Assembly (NCBI RefSeq): GCF_964355755.1
Contig: NC_092672.1
Span: 30,254,501-30,314,500 of the forward strand
From: Antedon mediterranea
Lineage: Eukaryota; Echinodermata; Crinoidea; Comatulida; Antedonidae
Length of the DNA: 60,000 bases
Reading direction: 5' to 3'
Shown here: in pieces, positions 1 to 13,900 of the stretch
Numbering within the stretch: position 1 is the stretch's first letter
Layout of the letters: every line of letters begins with the position of its first letter
Position numbers and translations under genes: made by a program
The notes under the pieces: generated by a model
The model's input: only the letters and a program-made list of their open reading frames with translations
Told to the model about the DNA's origin: nothing
Databases searched by the model: none

Positions 1-17
1 TGCGAGTGTAAACCATG

Positions 18-253
18 TTAAAGTTGTGTCTCAATATCAAACTTTATGTGACAACACAGTGTGATGTGTCCTATAATTATGGACATGATGTCATCAAACT
101 ACCATATTTGGGCATATCATTACTTATTTTAATTTGTTTATTTTCATATCGTTTATACACAAAAAAACCACTTAAACAAAAGCAAAATTACAATTAAAAT
201 AAGTAAAAAAACCTCACTTTTTGTCAAAAGTTTGATAGTGTAGACAGAGCTTT
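18..253. repeat. MITE family 1, copy with internal insertion
   Basis: The inverted ends (TATCAAACTTTATGTGACA on the left; AAGTTTGATAGTGTAGACAG on the right) and internal CATATTTGGGCATATCA are those of the other family 1 copies, but about 90 bp of extra AT-rich DNA sits before the right end. The left end is diverged. Confidence 0.6.
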
Positions 254-1270
254 AGATAAATTAATAACATCTCTGTTTGGTATACGGTATATTTACAATC
301 GTTTCATGATCTCTCTATAATATTCAGTAGTCCGGTACTTGAAACAACAAAATACCTGATATAGGCCTATTGAAATATAACACGAGTATTTGAGGGTAGC
401 TGTTGTATTATGTACGGGATTATGTAGCCATTGTTTACACTATTACATGTTCATTACGATAATGATACTTGGAACAGATTTGCTTCTATCTGTGTTAAAT
501 GGCGGCCATACATTAGCATTGATTACGTAACTATGGCAACATATGTCTCTCTTAAAGTAACGATCCAAAGATCCAAACGACTAACTCTACCCAAAACACC
601 TCATTATTATTATTATTGTGTAGGCCTACTTTACATGTATTCTTGAAAATGATCGATTATTAGACCTACCCAGTGTGCTACAGGGCCAGATGTTTATGGC
701 GGAGGAGTTCGGGTGATGTTTGCAGGAGGGGTTAGGGGGAGGGCCGGTCATAATTACACCACTGGTACAATCGTCACTTCGCGTACGCACTAATTAGGAC
801 TACGCACATGTAGGCCGTCCAAACGAGTTTTTATTTCTCCCTTTAACATAACAATATCGATTTTCAGATAATATTTTCCTACCATGTGTGTATAGAATAC
901 AAATAAGTATGAATGTCCATGCATACACTATGCGGCCGTATAAACAGTCTTATTGTCTTGCAAAGTGTGAATAGACGCTTGTCAGCCTTGGTCGTTTCTT
1001 TCAAGTTTGTATAGGAAATATTCTTAAGAATCAGGCTATGTATACTGTATGCGTCTTTACAGTAAAGTATATTGCATAAATTAGGGTAGGCCTATGCAAG
1101 ATCTTGAGAGCATTGGCACATGGCATGTGCACGAAAGACGAAAATTGTGATTTATCTTGAAATGATTGTGAGTATAGTTAGTTAAGTTCATGGCACATTA
1201 GATCGAGGCCGACTGAAATTCAGCAATTGGCGTTCTGCAGTAGCAACGTATAAGCCTTACACTAAGGCTG

Positions 1271-1437
1271 AAGCTCTGTCTACACTATCACACTTTATGT
1301 GACAAAAATATATGTGATGTGCCCATATATTGACATGGTGATTTTCTATCACTACCATATTAGGGCATATCAATACCATATTTGGGCCGTCACACGTATT
1401 GTCAAACTATAGTGTGATAGTGTAGACAGAGCTTTAG
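1271..1437. repeat. MITE family 1 copy
   Basis: Starts GCTCTGTCTACACTATCACA and ends GATAGTGTAGACAGAGC, near-perfect inverted ends of about 20 bp. The interior carries TGTGCCCATATATTGACATG and CCATATTTGGGC. Confidence 0.8.
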
Positions 1438-2331
1438 TTTGCTAATTCATTTGGCAAGATAATTTTGCTATCATGGATCAGTAAGTTGAACTGGAAAGTT
1501 CGAAAAATACAGAAAATTATTTTGCAGAGGTTATGCAGTTTACATACTGAAGTTTGTGTCCCATAATGACAACTTCAATGTAACTTGCCTACTGTGGACT
1601 TGGCACTACAAATTTCCAATGACTCACATCATTTCCACTACACAGGACTTTAATCTCAGTCTTCTGGTGGAGATACTAAATCTGGTTCCTAAGTTAATAG
1701 CTTTCACTGGTCTGTGTGTTGAGTAGGCCCACAGTCTAATTCTGACTGATATGCGGCCCTATGTGAATTTGTATAATTGTAAAAAAAAAAATAATGCGCG
1801 ATCAATGCAATATTTATTTATTTATTAATTTATAAACTTATTTTACATGGATGACATTTTCATTGAAAATAATGTTCTTACAAATGGTCCATGATTAAGA
1901 TATGCATGCATAATAGTGAATATAGTCATGAGTTACAAAAACAAAATAAAAATTTGTTTTGTTTTAGATTATCGAAAGACATACAAGTACAATTACATTT
2001 TAAATACAGATACAGACTATATCTACCTATTCCTATTTTAGTTATGAATTCCATAAGTGGTTTATAATTTAATCTGAGAGATACATTCATTATGCGATTA
2101 TTTTTCATAAATAAAATCATTACAAAAAAGGCAAAGCAAACAAAATAAATAAATAAATAATAAACTATGAATGCGCACAGTTTAACTTTAAAACACAGTA
2201 GTTTACTTGTGATTGATTATCACTGTATTATATTACATTTTAGTTCTTTATTCATTGTTGTCCAAACACTATTGTTTGGCCCTCTTTGACATTTCTGCAA
2301 AGTTATTCACATCATGCTCTTTAAAGTCCTC

Positions 2332-2560
2332 GTCTCTTGGCAACGGGACGCTTCATAGCGTCTGTTCGCTGGGGGTCGCGTCGACTCCGCCCACTTTTCC
2401 TGATTATTTACCCTTCGACCTTCTTTCCGTGAAGCACCTAGCTTCCTTCCGATTCGTTCCAACTCGCTGTGTGTGACGCGTGGCCTAGCTAGCTAGGGGC
2501 CTGGTAGAGCAAGTCGATCGAAAAGTGTCGTTAAAAGACGATATTATTGATGCAATAGAC
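2332..2560 (+). promoter_or_regulatory. Probable rootletin promoter region with RFX X-box-like site
   Basis: The stretch is richer in G+C and CpG than the flanking DNA and lies 270-500 bp before the rootletin start codon. GTCTCTTGGCAAC at 2332-2344 fits the ciliary RFX X-box layout: a perfect right half-site (GGCAAC), a one-base spacer and a left half-site with one mismatch. A GC-box-like CCGCCC lies near 2388. X-boxes bound by RFX factors are a known control of ciliary genes, so the site fits the downstream gene. The transcription start is not visible. Confidence 0.45.
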
Positions 2561-2832
2561 TTAGTGGACAAATGAAAAGTTGCAAATTGTTTAGAATTAT
2601 ACGTGTTGGTGGATGTTTAATCGTAAATTAGCCTGTAGACGCCATATGATTTCTGTATAGTTAGGCGTTTGCTGCAACAATCACATTTTGTGTCAACAGG
2701 TTGCGGTGTCAGGGAAAATTTGCCTGCCCTACCTCGGGAAAGAGTCGAGTTTTCCTTGTTGGCTAGGCCTAGCCTAGATTAAGATTAGGAAACATTAATT
2801 GTGTAGTATTTACTATTATATATTGATTGGAC

Positions 2833-4939
2833 ATGTCTACACCATCACAATATGATGAACGATTGGAACGAGTGATCCAGGTAAAACATTATTTATTTAA
2901 AAATCAATTAAAAAAAATTTTATTTTTTGATATTAATGAATTGTAAAGTTTATCGATTTATTTTTATAAATATAAGTTAAAAGCACAGAGGACAGGGCTA
3001 GGCTGGCCTACTACTCTAGATATTACTAGTCTAGGCTGCCTTTAGTTTTACATTTATTCAGCACTTGATTCAACTTCAGAGACTTGGCCTACAGCAGTAG
3101 GCCTACAGTAGTTCCTTTTTTGGTTCATGACTGTTGTTCCAGTCCAGGCAGGGTTATTGTAGATAAGGCCGGTATACTCTGTAAACTTGTAAACTGGGTA
3201 TTCATCCATTGTACAAATTATGGATCTGGGATTATGATCTTTTATTAAATATTATAATAAAAGTATTTATTTTACATTTTATTAGACACATGTTACTTTT
3301 TTTTTCAATGATGAGATTTTGACATAAATCAGTATCATATTATTATTAATATTATTATCAACAATTTACTTGGGAGATATAACAGGGCCAGATCGTCTTT
3401 TTACCTTACCATCTTCATCATTAAATGCAATGTTTATTAATAATTAGTAAACTTCTTTAAAGCATGACATCTTAATAATTTTTGGTCTTTATTAAATGAT
3501 TGACATTAATTTACTGGATTTGCTCACCCATTTTTGAGAAGACATGTAATTGGCAGTTCAGGCCTCCTACAGTGTAATCAGATACAATTGTTTTATGTCA
3601 ATATTTGAATGATAACTCTCTAAAAACCAAAGACATACTAACCTTTAATAAGTAACTGCTTGACCAAATGGTCAGTACTAACTGTAGTGTGTTTGTGGCA
3701 TGCATATAGCTTAGCCTTTTTTAGTGTTCTGAAAATTTGCACTGACTGAAAAAATTGACATGGATTCACCACAAGAACAGGTTTGATAGTTTTTTCAGTC
3801 TTTAGAATGACTGGTTTAGATTTATAAATACAGGTTATTTGAGCACTTTCAATTTGAAAAACCAACAATTATTCATTCATTATCATTATGCACTTGTCAA
3901 TTGTATGACCCACTATACGACCCCCGGGAGAGGTGCGTCATCGGTGCGTCATTTATAAATAATTACTGACGCAGGGGTGCGTCAAAAAACCTAGATGGTA
4001 CGTCACATCAATGAACAAGGTGTGTCAATGTCCGTCACTTTACCACCCACCATATCATAAACAACATGGTCACAGTGCGTCAAAATGGGTGCGTCATGGT
4101 CACCTAAAGGTAAATCACCTTTTTGACGCACGGGTGCGTCATGGTATTCAAAAGTATGACGCACATCGGACAAATGACGCACCTCTCCCGGGGGTCGTAT
4201 AGTGGGTCATACAATTGACAAGTGCATTAGGAGTTCCATGTTTGATAGTACAGTAATAATATTAATATTGTTAATACTGAGCTCAAAAACTTCCCTAACA
4301 GTAACAGTAACAATAACATAAAACGATATGAGTCAAGCTGAACATGAAAAATGGAGCAAATATGGTATATTAATTGCTTTCTGATATTTACTATTTCACA
4401 TGCCAGTACAATACACTATTGTACTCTACAGTACACATTAATGTACAGTACTGCATGTTTCATTTACCAATCAGATCATTGATTTCCCAATAATGTGACT
4501 CATAATAATATTGTTTAACTATGCTAAGGAAGTTTGCCAAATTGTCTTTGACAACAATTAGACAATTTCAAACACTCGGACTGTTCACTGCTTTATTCTA
4601 CAGAGAAGGAATAATTTTAATACTTTTTCTTTTCCAATGTAGAAACTGGAAGATACCGTTCTCTCCAACCCAGACGACGACCAGCTACCACCCGTGAAAG
4701 GCGAGGACAATAGTCCAACGAAAGTTCCGGCACGAATCCGTGAGATTATCACAAAAAATTTATCAGAGGAGGACCTTACGCCCTTGGAATACACCAACGG
4801 CACGACACCAAGCATGATGTCGATGCAAGAAGAGAATCGTATGCTGCAGAATGAGCTTAGTCGAGTGGAGGACCTGCTCGCTGGAAGCCGGGCGGAGCGA
4901 GACGAACTTGCGATTAAATATCAAGCACTTGCAGATAGA
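2833..4939 (+). CDS. CROCC: Rootletin exons 1-2: start and head domain
   Basis: Exon 1 is 2833-2880 (16 codons, MSTPSQYDERLERVIQ, donor GTAAAA). Exon 2 is 4643-4939 (99 codons, acceptor after AATGTAG, donor GTAAGT). Both are phase 0. Exon 2 carries the conserved rootletin head, with IREIITKNLSEEDLTPLE followed by QEENRMLQNELSRVEDLLAG. The intervening 1.76-kb intron contains the fold-back element at 3888-4227. Confidence 0.92.
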
Positions 4940-7900
4940 GTAAGTTGTTGCAAATTTGTTTTTCTCTTTCTTTGTACTGTATGTGTATGACATTTTTTTA
5001 CAATTGTGAATTGAAGTTTCTTGTACTGTACACTATATCAAACTTTATGTGACAAAACAATTTGATGTTGTTGTTCCCATTATGATCTCATATCACTACT
5101 GTACCATATTTGGGTATATTACTACAATTTTTTGTCAAACTAGTTTGATAGTGTACAGTAGACACAGCTTTTATACTTATACAATACTATAGTACAGTAC
5201 CTGTTTAGAAGATGTGATACTGCTCTGTATAACATTTTGATAAGCCTGTCTACATCTTTATAATTAAAACCATTATATTACCATTCAAAACGGTTTATTA
5301 TCTTAATAAACTTTATTATAATCAATCTTGTAGTATTTGAGATTGTCATTTTACCTAATTTTATAACCATTTATTCTCAAACTGGACAGACTAACGGTTC
5401 CAGTGTAAACTTTGACCCTTACAAACAGAGTTAGCGTCATTATGAGTGATGATACCAGGCCACAAAATGTTTGATTAGTGATAGTAGTCATGATATTCAA
5501 AGGTGCTTTGTTTGCTTAATAGTGCGTGATCAAACACTACTCTTGCCACTTTTAACCCAGTCAATGGCACAATACACCTTTTCAAAATGTGTAGAATATG
5601 CTTTGGTTGCTACTAACTACAGTAGCCTAATTTGTTTTATTTGTTGAGTGTTTCAGGACGTAACAGTATTACCTTCCTGGAAGTTCTGTTTTAATTTTTC
5701 CACCTGCTAACAATACTTACATCCCTTCAAATAATGGTGCTTCCTAAAGTTTGTAAATTTTTAAGATTGGAAAGTAACATAACTACTGTACATTATCATA
5801 TCGTAACATCAGACTGTGTTGATCTATTGCTGGGTAAATTCATCCTCTACAGTTCGCAATTTCCATTTTCTCCTGTCATTGCCATTCTTCTGTTCTTCTT
5901 TGTTTTTAGTTTTATTTGGTGATGATTTCATCTTTTGTCAATCTTTTGTTAGTACTACTGTATAACATTAACAAGCTGTATATTGTACTAATAAATAGAA
6001 ACTAACATTAACAACAACATAGATAAGGAAATCAAAAATTAATTAGTTTTATTTTACAATTTAGCATACAGTAATAATACAGCTCTCTGTAGGCCCTACT
6101 CTATTTATCTGCTACAAAAATGAAACAAAACTATTTCTTTATAAATTCATTAGCATCATAATTTAAAAATATGATAAACAATGTATTTTAATCTTGATAA
6201 AGTGTGGTACACTATGATTTTGCGAGACTAGTTTCTGTCTAGTGGAGTCAAAATCCAGGTTTTGTTTTTGCACCATGCTGTCAACCTGTAACTGTAGGCC
6301 TACAGTGCAGTATCAGTACCCCGTCCCAAACTTGCCATGATCATACAGTAGAATGCCACATTTTTACATGCCTTAGAATTGAGATAGAGAAAGTGCTATA
6401 CTGTTAGTATCGTATCGTACTGTAAAATAATTGTAAGTCCTGACATGTTTTTAGCTATTGTACTGTACATCAATAATTCGCATCATAATTTCTTTAGTGC
6501 TCTAGTAAAATACAGCTGTTGGAATTTAAGGTTACAATACATAAATTAAAATAAATTTCAGTTGTTTGTAAATTGTATTGGTCTTCTTGGTAATAGAAAA
6601 AAAGTGGGCACCATTCTGCAGTATTTTCCTACATTAAGTTGAAATCGTTGGACATACCGTACAGTAAAACTTTGGGGTCACGAGAGCACCATCATCGCTA
6701 CTGTGCTGTGGGTGAATGCACTCATCAACAGTGTCACTAAAGAAACTGCATTTTATTTCAGATACTGTATGTGTACATTTTTTTTATTGAGAATTATTGT
6801 TACTGTTGCAAATGATTGTCCAGCACATTGGATCGATCAATGACGATTCTTTTTACAATGATAACCACATTTTTTTAAACCCTTCATAACGCCCTGTCTA
6901 CACTATCAAACTACTGTAGTTTGACAAAAAAAGCGTACTGTAATGTGCCCAAATATGGTAGTGATATGCTTAAATATTGTAATGATACATGACATCATCA
7001 TGTCCAAATGGGCACATCAAATTTTTTTGTCACGTAAAGTTTGATAGTGTAGACCGGGCTTAACCCTCAATTCAAGATTAAGCCTCAATTTAAGCCTTTT
7101 AAACTCAAACTAAAAAGACAGAATTCGGTAGTGAAGAGGATTTTGTAGTAATCTGGATGTTCATTGATATTGCTGTCAACAGGAAGTCTTGTTCAGGTTT
7201 AGGAAGGAACTTGAAATAAAGATTTAACACTCCACCAAACACTTGGATGTCTCATTCTTCTTGTTCTCAATGTTTTGTAAAGATTTAATAAATTTTATTC
7301 TTAAAAATATGATATCCCCAAATCTCTAATAATAATATTAGTAATTGCTTGGTGTACAGACTTTCACATACATGAATGAAATTGATGCATTTGCCATATC
7401 TTCTTTTCCTCTAAAAAATATTTTAGTATTTTTTGTGTCTAAAGTACAGTACCTGGATAAACCGACATAGGTCTTTTCCCTTTTGAGGAGCGAAAATAAG
7501 TCCAAAACGAATGGAATTATAGAAAACCCTCCAAGGTAGTGGTATCGTCCATGAGTTGCGCGCTCAAGTGGGTGAATAGAAAGCCCTGCGGAATGATTAC
7601 GCAGTAGTGTTATCCGAACTGTAGTATAATTATGCACTTTTCTTTTTAGCTGTTTTACTTTACTCTTTTGGTTTAGATTTCTGCTTATTTTAGTAGCCTG
7701 CCTCCATTAAGATCCAGCCACTGTTGATACCCTTAGCATTTTCATTTTTTCAGTAATTTGCCTTTTTATTTTTCTAATGCTACTGTATAATAGGGAAAAT
7801 CTTTACCTCAGTACCTTAGGCCTAATTTGGTCGATGCATATTAAAGTAAATTATTATCTAATTTATTCCTCCATAGTAACAATAAGGCCTTAATTAATGT

Positions 7901-10900
7901 TTTAATAGATTAGTCTGCTTGTTTTTTAAAATCTAAATTTACAGTAGTTCTCAAGTGTTATCTAGGGCGTAAAGCTCATTATCTTGTTTTGTGTTATCAT
8001 TAGATTTGAATAGAGCTATTTTGACTTGGTTCATTGAGATAATTCTTTTATTGTTAATGATACAATTAGCATTCTTGAAGAACTGTACAACAGGCCTACA
8101 AGCAAACCCTTGTGTCTACTGTACAGATCTCTCTTTTGATTAATTAAACAGTTTTGACTGCAAAAAATGTTACTGACTAAATGAGCTATACAGTTCAGTA
8201 CATGTTCTATTCTAATAACAGTAAAAAAATAAATATTGAATTTTTGTTTTCTTTAATTATATTTATAGCCTTTATAGGTAAAAAATAAAAACCTTTTTTT
8301 GTTAGAATTTCAGAAAATAAGGATTGATAAAGGCATTCAATAATTAAAACAAAATGTAACATTATTTTACACAGTGGCTACTGTACACCATTGAAAATGT
8401 TGATTTTTATTTTAAAATTGTTCACACTTTGAGGTACTGTATAGTTACAGTACTGTACAACACTTTTGATAAATTTATAATTTTTATTTTATGTTTTACA
8501 GTACATTTTTTCCATGCCTTACACTGACAGTAGTTGGTACTTTATATCCAGAATAGAATTAATGATTTTTATTGACTGTTCCTAGTTTACAAGTAGTTGT
8601 TTTGAGATTTGTTTTGGTTTGAAAATCATGAAAAACAAGTCCCTTTTTTATTCTTCATACTGTAAGCATCATTATATCAATTCTGTTAAGGTCAAAACTC
8701 CTTTACACTTGACATCAACAGCAGGCTATTAGTAATTTGATTTTATCAAATGCCAGCCAATGGTTAATATTTAATCACCTGTACTATTAACCAACATATT
8801 GTATAACCTTCAGTTGACTATAGTATACAGACTAAACTTTATTGATGAATTTGGCAACTACAGTACAGTCAGTCATTGACTAGTCTGAATCTGATCACAT
8901 GACCATAACTAGGTCATGAGGGAATCCCTGGCTAATTTGCATACGAATGAAGCTTTCTGTTTGGTTTACCCCATTCAAACATAAACAGGACCAACTGTGA
9001 CTGTGTAGGCTTGTGTTTGTCGATCAGTTTAAATCAGGATTTTCCTAGGCTTAGCCTTAGGCTTCATGGATTCCTATAAATTAACCAGTAAGGTGGTGGA
9101 TGATGTGCTTTCGGATGTGTACCCGTCTGCGGTAAGTTTTTAAAATTATAGTCTGAACAGTTAACATTTCTGACACCTGGATTGTTTTGTAAAGATTCTT
9201 ACTAACTATAACTAAAGTATTGTATAAATTGTTTATATTATTTAGTGTATCTTTTTTGTTTTCATTTTTTCTCAATATAATAGAATATTTAGTTCTTTAA
9301 ACTTGGGTCAATATTATGAAAATTTCATTTACTTGTTATTAACAAAAGGACAGTGTTGATAACAGTTGGATGAAGTTCCAATTTATTCTGAAATTTGAGA
9401 CAGTTTGTCAACAACATTAAACTATGCAATGCAATCGCTTTGCTAATTGATTTTCTTAATAATTAACAGAGTAATAATTTATAATTGATCTGGATTTGCA
9501 TATTTAAACTTACTTTTAGTCTGTTACAGTATGTACAGTACAGTACTGTGTGTATGTACAGTATCCACCACAGTCTGATGAGGAAGCATACAGTAGATCA
9601 TCCATTCATTCCATACATATTGTAGGCTACTTTTATCACCTTTATCCCTATCACTACTTTTGATATTTTAAATATAATGGTACTCAATAAATTTATTCAA
9701 AATTACTAATTATTATTTTTTTTTGGTGTACAGTAAAATATTTTGCCATGATTTTATTTCAAATTGCAGATGGTGTAAATAAGCAAATATTTGAATAATC
9801 AGTTCTGACTTGGCGCGAGAATTTTTCTCTTCAATGATTATAATTTTGCTTTTATTAATATGTACTTAATTAAACGTGAGGTGCATATTAAATACATAAT
9901 TACTCAACTCTTTATTCTAAACACAAAAGACCCTTCTAGAGATTTTTCGAGGGGGTTGTGTTCAGAGTTAATGAAGTATAACTCGACCATCGCTAAGCGT
10001 AACAACAAATTACACGCATCACGTACCGCAAGACTTCATCTCATATCTAATAGCTGCATTGTTGCAGTTTTTGAATTGTAGGTCCAGATGTACGGGATAT
10101 TGTATGTTGGTTTATTCGATTGAGACAGAGTTGTAAGTGCAGGTTGAATTTCAATTGTTTTGTTGTGAACAATAATGGTATACAGTAATTTGGTATATTG
10201 GCATTATTGGCAAACTCTCTGAATTAATTTGTAATTCAATTTCTGTAGACTGACTGTACACCGAAATTCTACATGACACATATGAAATTAATATGTAACT
10301 TGTTGTTCTTCCTGCCTATGTGGTAGGCCTAAGTATAATACATGGTTCTTACATTGACTTAATCCTTTCTTTATTGCGAGTGTGTGGTATAGTGTGTTGG
10401 GCTTTTGATTGTGAGATACTTTAGCTTAAGTCCAATAACTTAAGTCATATTGTGTCCTTACTGTTGGACACAATGATTGTTGTTTGCAATCATGTCACTG
10501 TACTTTCTTAATATTTTATAAAATCTGGGATACATGGCATTGACAATACATACTGTAATTGAGGCTTTTATTCTAAGGTACTGTAGGATGGTAAAGATTC
10601 AATTTATTGTCACATAATATTACATTACATGGAATTTGTTTTCATGAGCTTAGAAACATATACAGTACAATACAATTTAAAAAACACAATATAAAGACGT
10701 ACAGCAACACCTTAATTAATTGATTTTATTTATTTTATTTTATTTTTTTATACCAAATAAATAAATAAATAAATAAAATTATATTGAAAATTGTACATTA
10801 TTTTATATACAGTAGATGACAAGCATGCGATTTATATAATCTCAACCTCTCCAGTGGGCAAATATTCTTGAAATTTAGTGAGGTTTCCAAAGACCTTTTT

Positions 10901-13900
10901 ATTCTTATTATTTCATCTAAAGGACGTAACATTGTTCCTTTTCAAATAATTAATCTTGATAAAGGTGTAATCACAATGCATTATCTACTGTAGTATAGTA
11001 ATGACAGTTGTACTGTACTTGATGTTCCATCTGAAGGACGGGGAATCTTTGTTCCTCTGCGTTTTCAATGTTAAATTATTAATCTTCAATTTAGGTGCAT
11101 TGCATGTAGTGTCATTATCCACCATTAAAAAGAAACCCTAACATTTCTCATTCATCTTTGATCAGACACTTGAAGAAATCTCAGTGACTCCTTTTGTCAT
11201 TTCTTAATTCTAAAAAAAAACACCTACTTTTCTTTTGTTCATCTATCATCAGCCTATTGTCAGCTTAACATTGAGCTAACACTTTAGTGTGAAAACAAAC
11301 CTTGAAGTACTGTAAACATTGTATTGTACATGATTTGTAAACATTAAGGCCATGTTCACACTGATGGAGTTATGGCATATTTGTGTAACACAATGCTGTA
11401 GAGATACTGTAGCAGAGGTAAAATTATAAACTTCAGTGAAAATAAAACTGTGTTCAGACACGGAGCAATGCTTTAGAAGTTTAATTTCTTTAGGACACTT
11501 TTGTGTGTTGTGCTTTGTTTACCCCAATACAATTAATATTATCAACTATTTTTTATTAAATAAAGTTTTAAACAAAGCTACTGTATAGTATAATTTAAAA
11601 AACTAATTTGAAAAAAAACTTTAAATTATAAAATAATAGAAAATACACATTGTAATTTAAACTTTTGCATAGAAGAAGAGCTGTAAATAAGATACGATGC
11701 ATTGATCCGCTCATTTGCATAATCAATATTATCATTGTCATCTACAAGAGGGAGACGCTACCAATTTTATTGCATTGTTTGTGTTGTCATGTTTCCGGTC
11801 ACCTGATACAGACCTGGGAACAATGAGGCCACCTTGGCATATTGTACTGTACACAATATAGTAACCCCTCCTTCAAGTATTAGAGCCAGTGCTCAATGAG
11901 CTATATACTCAAATATATACTTGAATTTTATTTAATACCCCTATAATAATGGTAGATTCCATGAACCCTGCCCTCAATTGGTTGCATCCTGACACACAAC
12001 CATAATTATTTATGTTACACAACTTTTGGTTTGTGTAAATTCACAGAATGATCTTAGAAAATAAAAATTGTCTGTAAGTGTAATGTTATTTTTAACTGTG
12101 ACCCATCATTGGTCATCATCATACCGTTTTTTTTTTACTTGCCGGAATTCAATTTTACATTTTATATTTTTAACACAAAGTAGATGTGAGAAATGCTTTA
12201 AACTGCAGTAATACATAATGAAATTACTAGTTCTTGGTTTGTGCTTTCAGTAATACTTGGCCTTTCTGAATATTTTGATACTGATATACTTTTTCTTTCA
12301 TTTCCAGCTTGAACAGTCATTTAAATCTGATGTCAACGATCGAGAACGTGAAGAACAGAACAAGAGTCTGGTTGGCCAGAATATTGAACTGCGTCGAAAG
12401 CTAGAAGAGGAACATTCAAATTACAAACGCAAGTTGCAGGCATATCAGGATGGTCAGCAAAGACAGGCCCAGCTCGTTCAAAAACTGCAGGCAAAGGTAA
12501 ACAAATCAACAGGAGTTTTGGTTGTCTATGAGTGCCATTTACCTGGTTAAACCAACAGTGCATAGCCCTCTCTCCCTGAAATGAAGATGGTGGAATGTTA
12601 TGTTCCTTCTACAGAGGGGTTGACTGTTCCATTGCTGGGTATTGTACGGGTGTTTCAATAACTTTTTTTATTCTCTCACTTGAGAAACAAGGGCTAATAT
12701 TGGTTTATCCAGGTACAGTAAGCTAGGCATGAAATAGACTTACCTTAGTGTTCTGCACACTCTTTCCATTACCTACATACTTAGCTACAGTAGAAGAGAG
12801 TCACCATTTTATTGCTGCTGTTGCATACAGTATAGAGAATAATATCATCAGTAGCCTGATAGCCCTGTACACATATTGTTACCAGTACTAACATTTTTCA
12901 TAATTATTGTTTTGAGACCAATACCACAGCAAAAGAATTGAATTGTTGTTGTGAATTTGTAAATAAGTTTTTCCAAACAGACACAACTTGGAGATTTAAT
13001 ATCAAACATTATTTATGAAAACTATTAAAAACAATTTATAAAAATAATTATGAGCTATATGAAAAATTGTTTTCCCCAAAGCTGGCATTTAAATGCACTC
13101 AACAATCAGAAAGAGATGACTATCTGTTATCTAATTAATAGCAAACTAGCGAACAATATGGATTGGTTGCCATAGTGGCAATCGCAATTTTATGTCCTAA
13201 TAAAGTGCATTACTTTTTATCATTTTAATCATAATTTCTAATTTCTAAAAGGCTTAAGTGTATCAACCTTAGATTTAAAAGACAGTGTTCTTTGAATTAG
13301 CTTGTTATTGAATAGAAGAAAAAATAACTGGAGATTTTAATAGTTGACATTGAAAATGACTAATGGTTACTGTATGCATATACAATTTGCAAATCTATTT
13401 CTACACTACTAAAGATTTAAAATTTATAATATTTTGTCTTGTTAAATTATGTCATTGTTATAATTTTCAATACTAAATTCCTTTCATTTAAAAAAAATAT
13501 TTGTTCAAAGGTTCTTCAGTATAAACGAAAGTGTGGAGAACTTGAGGCGCAGGTACAAGACAAGAGCTTGTCAGAGTCTGATAATGCTGCATCGGTAAGT
13601 GCCATTATTTATTCCTGTGACTGATTGCAATAACTATATTTCTGCATTGTTAAACTTTGTTAGGGTGCCAAGTCTTAGACTTGCCACCCTAACAATAACA
13701 CCATGATTAAAATAGATAAATAATTTTGTTCATGTAGCTTCGTTCAACCACTGATGATCTGAAGTCCCGCCTGGAGAGCACAGAAGCTCGGCTACGCATG
13801 ACTGAGCAAGAACATAGTTCAGATTTAGAAAATGCGCTTGTTAAACTCGAAGAAGAGCAGCAGAGAAGTGCCAGCCTGGCACATGTCAACTCGATGTTAC

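Larger units (their letters stand above)
1..2330. other. Intergenic DNA upstream of rootletin
   Basis: I see no supportable coding exon here; the short open frames lack family resemblance and splice context. The stretch contains two MITE copies (listed separately), a TTTA/TAAA microsatellite at about 1808-1835 and its inverted partner at about 2140-2161, and several TAGGCCTA words. It may hold distal regulatory DNA for the rootletin gene, but nothing in it shows this directly. Confidence 0.6.
4940..12307. other. Rootletin intron 2 (7.4 kb)
   Basis: Apart from the candidate exon 1b and two MITEs, I see no coding sequence. The intron is rich in the words TACTGTA/TACAGTA and in AT microsatellites, for example inverted (TTTTA)n/(AAATA)n tracts at about 10720-10780. 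Confidence 0.6.

Noticed and set aside
431-646. 71-codon plus-strand frame upstream of rootletin
   Set aside because: Low-complexity tail, no homology and no promoter or splice signal.
4011-4202. Open frame of 63 codons in intron 1
   Set aside because: It lies inside the fold-back element and is made of its repeated octamer.
7338-7637. 99-codon minus-strand frame in rootletin intron 2
   Set aside because: No recognisable family, no splice context, and AT-rich flanks; probably chance or an old repeat.
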